This document shows, in pieces, positions 22,389 through 35,027 of a stretch of 64,000 nucleotides of DNA. The stretch covers positions 43,362,797 to 43,426,796 of the forward strand of contig NC_057816.1 of the NCBI RefSeq assembly GCF_910594005.1. The letters run 5' to 3'. The notes beneath the pieces were generated by a model. The model made no database searches. It saw nothing but the letters and a program-made list of their open reading frames with translations, and was not told the origin of the DNA. The DNA comes from Cervus elaphus. Lineage: Eukaryota; Chordata; Mammalia; Artiodactyla; Cervidae. Position 1 is the stretch's first letter. Each line of letters starts with the position of its first letter. The position numbers and the translations under genes were made by a program.

Positions 22389-23002
22389 CAAAAATACTAA
22401 AACACATTAAAGGTCATGTTATCATTTACCGAAGTTCTATTTCTCCCTTTGTTTACTCTAAAGTAAACTTTACAGTCTTTATCTAGGAATAAAAAATATT
22501 CTAAAAATCTGCTTGCAACCTATCCTCTGACTATATGGCAGGGAACAGGGGGAACGGCCCTCTTTCAGGAATAAACAGTGCATTGGAATTAGCAACCTCC
22601 TTCCAAATCATAGTCATTCCTTTGAGTCAGTCTTGATGATATGTAGTATGGTATAAAAATGTTGCTGAGAAACCTGACCTCTATTCACCAGTGCCAAATA
22701 GAAATAGGGAGACAAAACTTCAGAGGAGTAGAAAGGAGTAGCTTCATTACATTACAGGCAAAGTGGCCATAGCAAGCTAATGCTAAGACTGTGCCCTCTT
22801 CCCTGGGAGGCTGGAAGAGGCCTTATGGTTTTAGGATGGAAAATAGGGCTGTAGATAAGGATCAGGGCTGATGTAGCCTTGCACACTTCTCCTTCCAGGG
22901 GCATTGAGACCTTTACAGCTGGTGTCTGGTGATTCCAGAACAGATTCTGGTGGCCCTTGGGTTACCATCCCATGACATTCCTTCTAGAAGGAAGAGTGCT
23001 CC
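22389..23002. other. Unassigned sequence
   Basis: May include older LTR-like DNA (22700-22990), not assignable by eye. It is interrupted by the L1 at 23003. Confidence 0.35.
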
Positions 23003-23698
23003 TAAACAATTTCCTTAAAAAACTAGAAATAAAACTACCATATGACACAACAATCCCACTTCTGGGCATATACCTTGAGAAAACCACAATTTAAAAAGAC
23101 ACAAGTATCCCAATGTTCATAGCATCACAATTTACAAGTCAGGACATGTAAGCAATCTGGATATCCATTGACTGATGAATGGATCAAGAAGTTGTGTTAT
23201 ATATGTATAATGAAATATTATTCAGCCATAAAAAGGAACACATTTGAGTCAGTTCTAATGAGGTGGATGAACCTAGAACCTGCTATACAGAGTGAAGTAA
23301 GCCAGAAAAAGACAAACAAATATCATACATTAATGCATATATAAGGAATCTAGAAGAATAGTACTGACGACCCTATCTGCAGAGCAGGAATAGAGATGCA
23401 GGCACAGAGAACAGAGTGGTGGACACAGTGGAGGGAGGAGAGGGTGGGAGGAATTGAGAGGGTAGCATCGAAATATTAATATATGCAAAATAGATAGCTA
23501 GTGGGAAGTTGCCGTATAACACAGGGAGTTCATCCCAGTGCTCTGTGACAATCTAGAGGGGTGGGATGGAGTGGGGGTGTGAGAGGGAGGTTCAAGAGAG
23601 ATGGAATATATGTATACTTATGGCTGATTCACGTTGTATGGCAGAAACCAGCACAATATTGTAAAGCAAATATCCTCCAATTAAAAATAAAAAAAAAA
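23003..23698 (+). mobile_element. 5'-truncated L1 with target duplication
   Basis: ORF2 C-terminal remnant (ctaccatatgacacaacaat, catataccttgagaaaacc), 3' UTR and poly(A) at 23688-23699. Flanked by agagtgctcc (22993-23002) and agaatgctcc (23699-23708), a one-mismatch duplication. Confidence 0.9.
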
Positions 23699-23885
23699 AG
23701 AATGCTCCCAGAGGAAAGGGGTGTTAGGGGAATGTTGTCTTGGATGGGATAAACATCAGGCTCACAGTACAACCTTAACTGGAAGGCAAACATTTTCACA
23801 GTGCAATTAAGCAAGAAAGAGAAGGAAAACAAACATCTGTAGTTTGAATGGGTGGAGAGAATAAGGGCTGAAAAAAGGCTAACAT

Positions 23886-24073
23886 GGGCTTCCCAGGTGG
23901 AGCAGATGGTAAAGAATCCACCTGCAATGCAGGAGACCTGGGTTCAATCCCTGAGTCAAGAAGATTCCCTGGAGAAGGGAATGGCTACCCACTCTAGTAA
24001 TTCTTGCCTGGAGAGTTCCATGGACAGAGGAGCCTGATGGGTTATATAGTTCATGAGATTGCAAAGACTCATG
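23886..24073 (+). mobile_element. Bov-tA SINE
   Basis: Head gggcttcccaggtggagcag, B-box region ggttcaatccctgagt, BovA body. Its end runs into the TA microsatellite. Confidence 0.88.
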
Positions 24074-24076
24074 AAA

Positions 24077-24097
24077 TATATATATATATACCCTCCC

Positions 24098-24147
<50 letters not shown>
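24077..24147. repeat. TA microsatellite
   Basis: Two TA runs (24077-24090 and 24102-24147) separated by ccctcccacaaa, lodged between two SINEs. Confidence 0.95.
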
Positions 24148-24409
24148 TGCTGCTAAGTCACATCAGTCGTGTCCAACTCTGTGCGACCCCATAGATGGCA
24201 GCCCACCAGGCTCCCCCATCCCTGGGATTCTCCAGGCAAGAACACTGGAGTGCATTGCCATTTCCTTCTCCAATGCATGAAAGGGAAAAGTGAAAGTGAA
24301 GTCATTCAGTCATGTCTGACTCTTAGCGACCCCATAGACTGCAGCCTACCAGGCTCCACCGTCCATGGGATTTTCCAGGCAAGAGTACTGGAGTGGGTTG
24401 CCATTGCCA
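24148..24409 (-). mobile_element. Bov-A2 SINE (dimer)
   Basis: Two BovA monomers in reverse orientation: ctgctgctaagtcacatcag... then gtgaaagtgaagtcattcag... with the usual linker. Sequence at 24433-24468 (gcaaagagtcagatatgact) may be the detached tail of the preceding Bov-tA. Confidence 0.9.
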
Positions 24410-24683
24410 TATACACAAAGATATAGGACTGAGCAAAGAGTCAGATATGACTGAGTGACTAACAATATTCAACAATAAAGGCTAACATAATGGGGTGCCT
24501 CAACTAGTTTCTGCTCCTATAACATGAGATCAAAGCAAGAGTTGAGCACAATCTTCAACATCGTCGTCTGTAAATTGAGACAACTATAGGACATGTCAAA
24601 AGCCTGTGAAAGTAAATAATATAATATAAATCTTTATTTACAAACAAACAAACAAAAACCTTTATTTCAGTTCCTGGCACTTC

Positions 24684-25533
24684 AGGTCAGTGGCTCAGTC
24701 AAGTCCAATTCTTTGTGACCCCATGGACTATAGCACGCCAGGCTTCCCTGTCCATCACCAACTCCCAGAACTTGCTCAAAGTCGTGTCCATCTCATCCTC
24801 TGTCATCCCCTTCTCCTCCTGCCTTCAATCTTTCCCAGCATCAGGGTCTTTTCTAATGAGTCAGTTCTTCTTATCAGGTGGCCAAAGTGTTTGAGCTTCA
24901 GCTTCAGCATCAGTCCTTCCAGTTAATATTCAGGACTGATTTCCTTTAGGATTGACTGGTTTGATCTCCTTGCAGTCCAAGGAACTCTCAAGACCACAGC
25001 TAAAAGGATCAACACTTTAGTGCTCAGCTTTCTTTATAGTCCAATTTTCACATCCATACATGACTACTGGAAAAACCAGAGCTTTGACTATGTGGACCTT
25101 TGTTGGCAAAGTAATGTCTCTGCTTTTTAATAAGCTATCTAGGTTGGTCATAGGTTTTCTTACAAGGATCAAGTGTCTTTTAATTTCATGGCTACAGTCA
25201 CCAATTGCAGTGATTTTGGAGCCCAAGAAATTAAAGTCTGTCACTGTTTCCATTGTTTCCCCATCTATTTGCCATGAAGTGATGGGACCGGATACCATGA
25301 TTTTTGTTTTTTGAATGTGGAGTTTTAAGCCAGCTTTTTCACTCTCCTCTTTCACTTTCATCAAGAGGCTTTTCAGTTCTTCTTCACTTTCTGACATAAG
25401 GGTGGTGGCTTATCTGCATATCTGAAATTATTGCTATTTCTCCCATCAATCTTGATTCTAGCTTGTGCTTCATCCTGCCTGGCATTTCGCATGATGTACT
25501 CTGCATAGAAGCTAAATAAGTAGGGTGACATAT
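24684..25533 (-). mobile_element. BovB 3' region
   Basis: Reverse BovB from the 3' terminus (gtggctcagtcaagtccaat) to the RT block. The frame 25017-25397 on the - strand encodes SEEELKSLLMKVKEESEKAG and ITLPTKVHIVKALVFPVVMY. The YADD region is frameshifted. Confidence 0.9.
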
Positions 25534-25544
25534 AAACTTTTTTA

Positions 25545-25650
25545 TTTCATATGATAAATATATTAAACTTTTAAAATATAAAATTTATATTTTTATTTTA
25601 TATAATAAAAATATAAAATTTATAAAAGTTTTTATTTTATATTTTAAACT
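25545..25650. repeat. AT-rich nested inverted repeats
   Basis: Perfect 13-bp arms ttaaaatataaaa (25571-25583) and ttttatattttaa (25635-25647) enclose further inverted and direct repeats (aaatataaaatttata occurs twice). Adjoins the BovB 5' truncation point. Confidence 0.75.
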
Positions 25651-26660
25651 ATAACCAAACTAAATATTGTCATATATACCTAGAATATTGCTCACTTAAC
25701 ATTTCAGTTATTTTCAATTACCCATGTCAGTGATTTATTGCAATTCCAGACACATAGAAAATGAGCAATGACTGTTATAACATCTTTATATCTGTTATTA
25801 AAAAAAATTATCATTACTATGTGCTGTTTTATTTTCAAAGATTATATCAGAATTTTTACAGCAGCTATTACAGCTTGTTAAGCAAACAATTAAGAATGAA
25901 AGCACTAAGAAGCTTAAGTAATTTTAAAAGTGAAATAGTTACAAAGTGAGAGGAATTGACATTATTCTATTATCACTTCTCTTAAACCACAGCTCTTGAC
26001 TCCTGGTCTGGTGTTCTTTTCATTAAACAGCAAAGTCCAGTTAGTTGGCTTAATTCTTCAACCATTCTAGAGAATGTCACCTCAAAACCTCACTCTCAAT
26101 TCTTTGTCACACTCCCCATTCCTCCCCCCTCTCCGATGACTCACTTGCTATGAAAAGGCAGAGCTAGAACAGAAGAACAGATTAAGTTCCTCATCAGAAA
26201 GAGCAAAAAACAAGCTCTGGATTACAAACATTGCATTAACTTCATAGGGTCATGTCAGAGCCACAGGTGGAAGAGCCAACGCTGAGGAATAGCTTGATTT
26301 TCCTGCCACTTCTGAAGGATAAAGAGGTCTTTCTCCCCCAAAGTCATTCTAGCTAGTAAACTTATATTGCACAAAGAACATTTTTTAAAGCATATTGTTG
26401 ATCAACAGCTCAAAACACATCTTATTTGATTCAGTTGCTGGAGGGAAAAAAGCATGGAAATTCATAACATTTCTTAACCGAGATATAGTACATTTTGGAA
26501 ATGGACTCAATCATAGTACAGATGTTTCTGAAGAAAATAACAAGTATTCTAGTGCAGGAGGGCATTGAGTACCCCCAATATATCAGAAAAGTGTGAAACA
26601 GCTCACAAACAACCTCTTCTAAGCCCTCAAATGATTGCTTGATAAACAACAACAACAACA
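25651..26660. other. Unassigned sequence
   Basis: AT-rich. A short CAA run lies at 26648-26661. Nothing else recognised. Confidence 0.4.
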
Positions 26661-26689
26661 AAGTCCTTATAAGCCTAAATAACTTGCAT

Positions 26690-27031
26690 TAGAGATATCA
26701 CTGGCAAGGGACCCTTGCCTGATACTGACTTGACTTGTAAAATCCAAAATCTTGAACAGATAGATGAGCAGTGTTAAATTTAGTAAGCCATAAAGCCATT
26801 AGACTTTGTGGCCCTATTTCATGGTGGCCTATGTAAGCAAACCCAAATCTAGCCCTATAAATGCCTCAACCAAAATGCTAAGCACAACCAATCATAAACA
26901 GGGAACAAACCTCAACCTATACCCAAGGAGTAATCTTCTTACTTCTGGTTTGGTGCTGCCAGATTCCATTTGAGTTTTGCTCAAATTAACTCTTAAAGTT
27001 TTTAATATACCTGAGTTTATCTTTTAATGGT
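26690..27031 (+). repeat. Probable ERVL-type LTR with primer-binding site
   Basis: The right part (gtttggtgctgccagattcc, gagttttgctcaaattaact, tttttaatatacctgagttt) resembles an LTR U3/R/U5 end. It is followed at 27034-27051 by tggtatcagaagagggaa, which resembles the tRNA-Leu primer-binding site of ERVL-type elements. The left end is uncertain. Confidence 0.5.
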
Positions 27032-27160
27032 TCTGGTATCAGAAGAGGGAACCAAAGGAGATTCCCTTCAACTAAAGCTCCCAGGAGCAAGAAGTAACCA
27101 ACCAATCAAAGCTAACTGCTGAGACCCCTGAACTCTGCTTTCTCAGTGCCTCTGGAGATG

Positions 27161-27370
27161 GTGGGTTGTTGTTGCATAGTTGCAAAGTCATGTCCAACTC
27201 TTTGTGACCCTGTGGACTGTAACTATGCCACCCTCCTCTGTCCATGGGATTTCCCAGGCAAGAATAATTAAATCTTTGCTATTTCCTTCTCCAGGGGATC
27301 TTCTAGATCCAGGGATCAAACTCTCATCTCCTACACTGGCAGGCAGAATACCCCTGAGCCACCTGGGAAG
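27161..27370 (-). mobile_element. Bov-tA SINE with 9-bp target duplication
   Basis: BovA body then reversed head ending gagccacctgggaag. ctggagatg flanks it at 27152-27160 and 27371-27379. Confidence 0.92.
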
Positions 27371-28161
27371 CTGGAGATGATAGTTATCTCCTCTTTAATC
27401 CTAGCTCTGTGGCTTTTGTATAATTAGCTTCCAGACTTTATCTGTGCATTTCTTTTTCCAGATCAGCTCCAGAAATTGGCCAGAGTCAGATTGGGTTTGA
27501 CTAACTGGACTGGATCTGGAGTTGGCCTGGGTCTGAGTTAAGTCTTGGATAAGTAAATTTTGTCTTAAGGCTGAACAAGCAGTTAACCAATGAAACTTCT
27601 GAAGTACAGTGACCATAGTGGAGTAACTTTAATTTAGATAAACTTATTTATTTATGAGGTGTCTTAGAGAAAAAGAGGTCTCAGCCAAGAACTCATCATA
27701 AAGGGTAGAGAGAAAATTTTTACTCCTGTTACCATTTCTGGTGACCAAGATGGGACCTGCTAGGATATCCTATTATTTCCAGAGCCTACAGATGGGATCT
27801 TAGGAAAACTGGCAGAAGTCAGCAAAGGGTGAGAATTCTTACCTAAGTCAGCTCTCCCATATCTCTGTCTGTGGTGCTTGGTAGAAAGAAAAGTAAATTT
27901 TACATTGTTACTTCCTTTCCAAATTCAGATTTGAAGGAAAAAAAATGGTAAGAATTAGATCTTTGAATTTTGATTCATGAATTTGCTTTCAGATACTCGC
28001 TAGTTGTCAGTCCTTTCTTTCCCAGGAAGAGCTATTACCTTTTTTCTGTCTTGTCTTGTGTCCTGAGAACTTGGGTTGACAACTGTCAGGTTGGGCCCCC
28101 CAAATATGGCCAGAGAGAAATGTGAGTTACACCTTATTTGTGGCTGGATATAGAGGGACAG

Positions 28162-28289
28162 CCTGGAACAGGGCATGACAACCCACTCCAGTATTCTCAC
28201 CTGGAGAAACCCATGGACGGAGGAGCCTGGTGGGCTACAGTCCATGGGGTCACAAAGAGTCGGACAGGACTGAGCGACTAAGCACAGCA
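28162..28289 (+). mobile_element. BovA fragment
   Basis: gcatgacaacccactccagt to ggacaggactgagcgacta. The tRNA-like head is missing. Confidence 0.88.
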
Positions 28290-28434
28290 TAGAGGAACAG
28301 AAATGTGGGTTGCACTTCATGTGTAGCTAAGGTCCTACCATTGTTTGAAGTGGCTCTGGATATCGAGAAGATAGTATCTTTTGCGTCCCTTTGGGTCATT
28401 GGGAATTAGGAGGACACTGAAAAATGTTAGATGG

Positions 28435-29520
28435 CTGAAGGCATCTGCAACACTTAAGTTTGTGACAGTCTTTTTTCCAAAGTCCTAGCTTGCTGCAATA
28501 ATAGCAGAAATTAGGAGGACTTTGGTTTTGTCTGGGAAACTTCAGGTTTGGGAACCTTCATTTGATGGAGTTGAAAATTAAAAATTTCAGCAATCTTTTT
28601 CTTAGATGACTCATCTCAGGTGCAAGTCAGCTGATTTGCCCAATTAACTAAACCTGGAGTGGACATAGTTTCTTGTTACACCCTGGTCCTTTTAGCTTAA
28701 AAAGAAAGATGCCAGTTCAGCATGTCAGCAAACATAGAGCTAAACACTACCCAAGCAGATTCAACATCTGAAGGAAGATGAGAACTTTCTCTGAAAAAAC
28801 CTGGTTGATTATAATAGCTATAAGATGGTTCATTGGATTTTTGTGTGCTAACCTGAATTTTGTTCCAATCAATAGGCTTAAGAAAAGCTACTCTAAGAGT
28901 TGGGTCGATTTCTTGAGAGAAGGTTCTAGCGTCTTGCCAAAAGTTAGGAGTTTGTTTTTCTAAATCTCTTTCAAGAAGTTCTCACTGGACAAATTTCATC
29001 CAATGTTTAGTTTGACTCTCACCAACAAGCATGTAAAGTAACAGACATAGATCAGAAAAAACAAACAAACAAAAATAGGTTGGAAATTTTGATAACCAAG
29101 TTAAGTTCTTCAGCAAACCTGTGGAGAGGGTGTGGTCCTTCATTACTTTTGGAATCTCTTTTTAATTATGTCTCACAATTTGGCCTTAGTCCAGGGAACA
29201 TAAAAAACTTGGGGTTTGTTTGAATTCTCAGAAGACTTAACTTTAAAGGGCAGGTTCTAATAGGTTCAGAGGAGGAGGAAGTGGGGAAAGGTTTAGGGGA
29301 AAAAAAGGGAAATTTGGTGAGAGAATTGGAATGAAGAAGCAGAAGTTATAGAGAAGGTGAAGACAGCGCAGAACAGAAAGAGAAAGATGGCGGTGGGGGG
29401 GATTGCTGAGCACAAAGATGGCAGTCATGTATCTGGATAAAAAGATCTGGGGCAGGGGGAGGGAGAGAGAGGCCTCAGAAGCCATCTTGTCTTCTTCCAT
29501 TTGTTTGCCTCAGTTAATTT
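28435..29520 (-). pseudogene. Second degraded ERV gag (capsid end, zinc knuckle)
   Basis: On the - strand near 28470-28500 a nucleocapsid knuckle is visible as CYYCSKLGLWKKDC, with the His of CCHC replaced by Leu. Upstream, 28780-29010 reads like a capsid C-terminal half over broken frames, and 29243-29500 has a Pro/Leu-rich segment (SPLPPPLNLLEPAL). No pol could be followed toward 27.4 kb. Family not determined. Confidence 0.55.
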
Positions 29521-30213
29521 AAAAATTGTATTTTGCAGAGAGACAATTTTAGATGTCTGATAATACTTGGAAGCCTTGAACTACCAATTGAAATAAGTAT
29601 CCCATTCAGTTCTGACAATTTTAGAGCCAAGGCTGTCCAATTTAGGTTTAAGAAAAGTACGTTTGGGGAGTTCAAAGAGTTACCCATAATGGAGATCAAT
29701 GTTCTACATTACTTTTGGTTAAGTAGGTTCATTTAGATAGAAATTTGCATGAGGAGGGACTATTGTTTTTATTCATAAAACCAGCTGGAGTCTCTGAAAT
29801 GAGAGGGTGAGCTCAAAACTTTTAGATAACTTGGATTCCATTTCTTAGAGGTTTTACTCTAGAGAAAAGGAAAGAAAAATCCTACACAGCATAGTTTCAA
29901 TAGGAACAGCCTGGTTCCAAAGGAATCCGACCAAAGACTTAGCACACATTTCCAATAGAAGCAGCCCAGTTTCAAAAGAGTCAGGTCAAAGTGCCAAATG
30001 AGTACTCACAAAAAAAGCAAAGCCTTTAACAGAAGGGACAAAGCCTTCAAAAAAAAAAAAAAAAAAATCAGGTCCCTTGAATAAAGACTGGAAAGTTTTA
30101 AAATGCAAATAGAGCAGAGCTTCAAGGGTCTGCAAAAAAAACCAATGAGTTCAAACACAGTTTGGATCCCACTACTACTCTTTTCTAAACATGTGAGTTT
30201 TGTATTATTATAC
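29521..30213. other. Unassigned, probably ERV leader or flank
   Basis: Lies between the gag remnant and LTR A. Contains an A run at 30049-30067. No primer-binding site recognised next to the LTR. Confidence 0.35.
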
Positions 30214-30801
30214 TGTTACCAAAAAATAGGATTTGCCTCCTGGTGGGTGTCAGCCAAATGGCACAACCAAGTGAAGGGTGGGGAGAAGGAAGTATTTATT
30301 ACTAGCAGCAAGTACAGAGAATGCTGGGGATCTTTCTCCCAAGGAGTTTCTTTCTGAACAGCAAAATAGGGCAAGCTTTAAGCTAAGGGTACATACATAC
30401 TCATGAAGGGATTTGAGCAGAGGAGAATTCAGTATAGAATTGGTGCAGTTTGACAGAATCCAAGTTGTAGTTGATGGAGTTCAGAAAGGGTCAACATCAT
30501 CATTTCTTAGGTTCCAGCTGATTAAGTGATTGAGTCCTCAAGGGGGTTTGAATTCTGCAAAACAGCTCAAAAATGTGTTTTTGGTTAATCTTTACCATTG
30601 CGACAGTCTTTACTACTGATTTATTATCTTTGTTATTGTTACTTCTCTTGCCTGATAACAGTCATTTGTTCTTGAATTGGTTTGTTCTTATAAGATCATT
30701 AATTACTGAGACCTGTCCAAGAACTAGCATTGTGGCCAAGCTTCAATCACAAAAATGGCTTTTCTTACATTAAGAAATCCTTGTCTGGTTTTCTTTCTTC
30801 A
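30214..30801 (-). repeat. ERV LTR (copy A of a three-copy family)
   Basis: On the - strand starts TGAAGAAAGA and ends TTTTGGTAACA. It has AATAAA near 30294-30299, followed by tacttccttctcccc. It shares ttctgca-aacagctcaaa and the GGTAACA end with the LTR at 45809-46424. A purine-rich gggtaggggtcc lies just upstream on the - strand. Confidence 0.6.
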
Positions 30802-31942
30802 GGGACCCCTACCCTATCTGTTTCTTGGCTAAAAGTTTAGAACCATAAGGTCTCTGTTTGTGTCTGTCTGTATATTTATGTATGTCCATGTATGTGTAAG
30901 TGTGTGATATTTTTCTACTTCTGATGATATTGCCAAAGTTAATTTTTAAACAACTCTATTTGATTGGCTTAAAGACAAACATTTCTATACATTAGAAATA
31001 CTCTCAGAAATATAGACACTAAAAAAAAAAAAAAAAGAAATATAGACACTAACTCAAATAGTTTTCGGAATTAAAGACCATCCCTGCACTTGAGTTAGTC
31101 TAATATGGAAGAAAAGCTTTCTAGAGTAATTTCATTTCCTTCACACTGTAACAGATATGTAGGTGGAGTATTACAGCAACACATAAAATGAAAACATCTT
31201 CTTACCAAAGTCCAGAAAAAGTGAAAAGCAGAGATGGTATTTGAGAAGAACCTTAATACATAACCAGAATACTCCCAGAAAGTTAAGTGGTAATGGACAT
31301 TTGAGGCAAATGAGACAAATTTTACAAAGTTCAGTGCCACAAAATAGCCAAGAATGTTTCAGAAACCACTTACAATTCCTTGTGACAAGTTTTTATGATA
31401 GGTGATAGCAGAAGAGAATGGGGGAGTAGTGTTGAATAAGAGATGTGGCTGGAGAGCTTAATTATTGAGGATTAAATGTTGCAAGTAAAATAAACTAAAG
31501 TTAGTTTCAAGAAAAGGGAGAGTGGGCAAAGGGGCAGATGTTTATTACAAGGATAAAATAAGGGTATCTCAGAACCCAAAGGTAGGAAAAACACTGGGTC
31601 TCAATAAAACCTGAAATCAAGATCTTGAAGGTCAGGAGTTAAAGGAATACTCCATTTCTAATACTATTTCTGCTCCTACCTGGTCATGTGCTTTATTCTA
31701 CTTTCTAGTTAACCTTAGTTCTCTGTGAATATACCCATGTGGTAGGCAGAAGCTGACTGCTCGTATACGTAACACTTCCAGCCACCTCAATCTCCAATTC
31801 AACACCACAGCAAAAAAAGACCTTCCTCTAAGCTCAATTAGGTATCTATTCTTCATTCAACTATTAATAACTGCACCCAGAAGCATGAGGTTTTCAAGGT
31901 GTCCACTATAAGAATAGACTTGTATAAGGTCTTGGGAAGAAA

Positions 31943-31978
<36 letters not shown>

Positions 31979-32074
31979 TGATGAAAAAAATTACACTTTA
32001 TTTAATTTTAAGATAATTAAATTAAGGGAAATTATGGGGAAAAAAAAGAGTAAAGGTAAAGATTTTCAAGCAAG
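30802..32074. other. Unassigned sequence with a TA microsatellite
   Basis: An A run lies at 31021-31036 and a TA run at 31948-31976. Nothing else recognised. Confidence 0.4.
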
Positions 32075-32085
32075 AAATCAAATGT

Positions 32086-32255
32086 CAAGGACTTCCCTGG
32101 TGGTCCAGTGGCTAAGACTCTGAGCTCCTAATACAGGGGGCCCAAGTTCAATTCTCTGGCAGGGAACTAGATCCCACATGCTTCAAATAGAAATCCCATG
32201 TGCTGCAACCAGCAAAGCCAAATAAAATAAGTAAATAAAACAAATATTAAACAAA
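32086..32255 (+). mobile_element. CHR-type SINE with 11-bp target duplication
   Basis: acttccctggtggtccagtg, gggcccaagttcaattctct and an A/T-rich tail. aaatcaaatgt flanks it at 32075-32085 and 32256-32266. Confidence 0.9.
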
Positions 32256-32266
32256 AAATCAAATGT

Positions 32267-35016
32267 GATTGTATTTATCTTTTAGGAGGACCCGGTTGGT
32301 GGTCGGCTTTGACTGAAAGAGAGAAGAACTACCAGATTTACTTTGTTTGCTGTTGTATATGCTGGCGTACTTTCTGATGCAGAGGAGACTCTCAATAAAT
32401 ATTTCATAAGTAAGTGGATGAAGAATGACTTTGCATTTATCCTGAACAATAATGGAGAATGGTGTCATTGATTCAGATGGAGCTGACAGAGAAGTCTGGC
32501 TGGAGATGGGGTGATGCTGGAGAGTGGAAAGTGAAGGTGTTGAGGGCGGTGGTGAAGTGACTGATACGTCACCTAACTGGACTAAGGGATGCCCGCAGAG
32601 CTGCAGAACATTAGTACTGGTTGTATCTGTGAGGGTGTCTCTGGAAGAGCCTAGCATCTGATCCGGTAAACTGAGTAAAGATTCACCTTTACCAGTGTGA
32701 TCGGGGTCTTAATTGAACACACAGGTGAAGGAACGGTGAATTTCTTCTTGTTCATCTTTTCCTGCTCTCAGACATCAGAGGAAGTGGTTCCTGGGCCTCA
32801 GACTTGACGACTAGAGACGCACCCCTCCACACCCCTTCTCAGGCTTTTGGACCAGGACTAAATTTTACCATCAGCTCTCCTAGCTCCCCAGCATTCAGAC
32901 AGCAGACTGTGGGACTTCTTGGCCTCCATAACCAGCTGAGCCAATTCCCGTGATAAATCTCCTCTTCTGTGTATTTCTACACAGCCTGTCAGCTCTGTTT
33001 CTCTGGAGAACTCTTACTAATACTGGTTGTCAGTCACTCAGCCCCTCTCTGTTCCTGTGAAGTTTGAGGGGCCTGGTAGACCCTCAGGTGGAGATCTCAA
33101 TTCAGCAATGGAACGTTTAATTCTGGATCTCTGAAGTGAAGTCTCGGCAGACAACAAATGTAAAAAACCAGCGGATTCTATCGAGATAAGTGATATTTAG
33201 TGACACTGACTTCTGTAATGTATCTATTGGATTAAAAAATTAGATGTTATTTTTTTTGAATAAAGTCCAGTGGACATTCTTGATTGCTGGTCATTCCTCT
33301 AAACAGTGATTCAGAAATTGATGCTTTTTGTGTCTTGAGGCTATACCATTCCCTAGAGCCTCTGATATCTCTGCTAGATCTTGTGTGTTCAACCACATAA
33401 TTGAGGTGAATAGAGAGAGGATTATGGAGGAAGTATCAAGGGCTAGGCTTGGCAGTAGTGTATAACACTTCCTTCTATATTTTGTTAACTCTTACACAGT
33501 AACATAGCCCTACTTAACTTCAAGGGAGAGTGAGACTTGTGGTCTAAGCTGTACGCCTAGGAAATAGGATATATGTTGGTGAACAGTTTCTGCCAGGGCA
33601 TGATGATGCTTGGAGTTTAAAATCACCTCAAGGGATGCTACATAAAAAAGAGAACCCAGAGCTAAAGGCAGAGGCTTCAGGCAGCCTAACAGTTCAAGGG
33701 CTGTTAAAGGAGGGGCTGGCAAAGGAAGCTGAGAAGGAATGCCAGGCAGTTTAAGAGAAGTGGTGTCATCTAGTCCAGAAGAGAGTGTTCACTGGGGAAC
33801 TAGCATTTCACCTTACTAAACTCTCTGAGGATCTGTGTTGCAATATTTTAAAAATCTTTTTAAATGTCCTTAAGGGCAGGTTTTATATATACAAAAAAAT
33901 CTATTCAGAATTTTACTTTAACTTTTATAATCATTATTTGGGTGACTGAAGTTAGAAATTAAAAAAAACAAAAACCTTGTTCTTTAACTTCTTTAATTTC
34001 TGCATATGTGTCTTATTCAATTTATAAATCTAATAAATTTTAACAATAACTGGGATCTTTTATAATTTTAGTATTATGTTTACACACTTAGTTAATTAAA
34101 TACTGTTAAACATTTTAAACAGCATTTATACATGTAACATATTCTGTTAATTTTTAGGCAATTCATTTAACAAATCTTATCAAATAGTTAAAATTAATTC
34201 TCATCAGTCTAAAATTTTAATTTATAATTATGGAGAATATTAACTTCTCTTACATATTTTGGAAAAACTGCATATAAAGACAGTAGGTAACTGAATTATT
34301 CAACTATATAGCTTATATTAGAATCAAGTCTAATTGAATAGACCAAATTCTCTTAAATATCACAAAGCAAGGTTTTGAAATACTAAATAATTAATGGAAT
34401 AATACATAATCTGATTACCTGAACATTTCTATGTTTCAATCTAAGTATTCTAGAGTTTAAAATCTACTATCTCACAAGTGAAACATTGGTGTCATTTCGA
34501 AGATTCTTCAATGATACTCTCTTACGTGTTTGGCTTATTTACCTGAAATACTGACCAGAGACATTGTGCTTATGATGCTCTATGTGTAGTCATTATATCA
34601 ACTCATTTAACAGTCTTGTAGATCTAATAACCAACAGACATTACATACTTGGGTTTAGATTTTATGTAATTTTTCTTCTCACAAAACTTTGCAACCTGTT
34701 TTTACCAAAGTTCCAGGAGTAAGAAATCCCAACTGAAGCAAAGAAAAATCTTATTAGTTTGGTGTTTCTGTGACCTAGGCCAGTTCTTGGCCCATGGTGA
34801 TAATTTTAAGAAATGCTTTTCAGATTGAATAAAATACCTTTATGAGCATATGTTAGTAAAGGACCAAAATGCTTTTTCTCATTACTGAATTAAATACTTG
34901 TATTTTCCACCATACTGTTCATTGTTTAAAAGAGCTTTGTAACTAGGTAATAACTACTCATCATCTAGTAGTTGCGGTGCAGTTCATTCATTTAAAAGCT
35001 TTTATTGTGTAAGTGC
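32267..35016. other. Mostly unassigned sequence
   Basis: The part 32800-33030 (gagccaattcccgtgataaa, gctctgtttctctggagaac) resembles a common old interspersed repeat whose family I cannot name. 33840-35016 is AT-rich with nothing recognised. Confidence 0.4.
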
Positions 35017-35027
35017 TATGTGACAAG

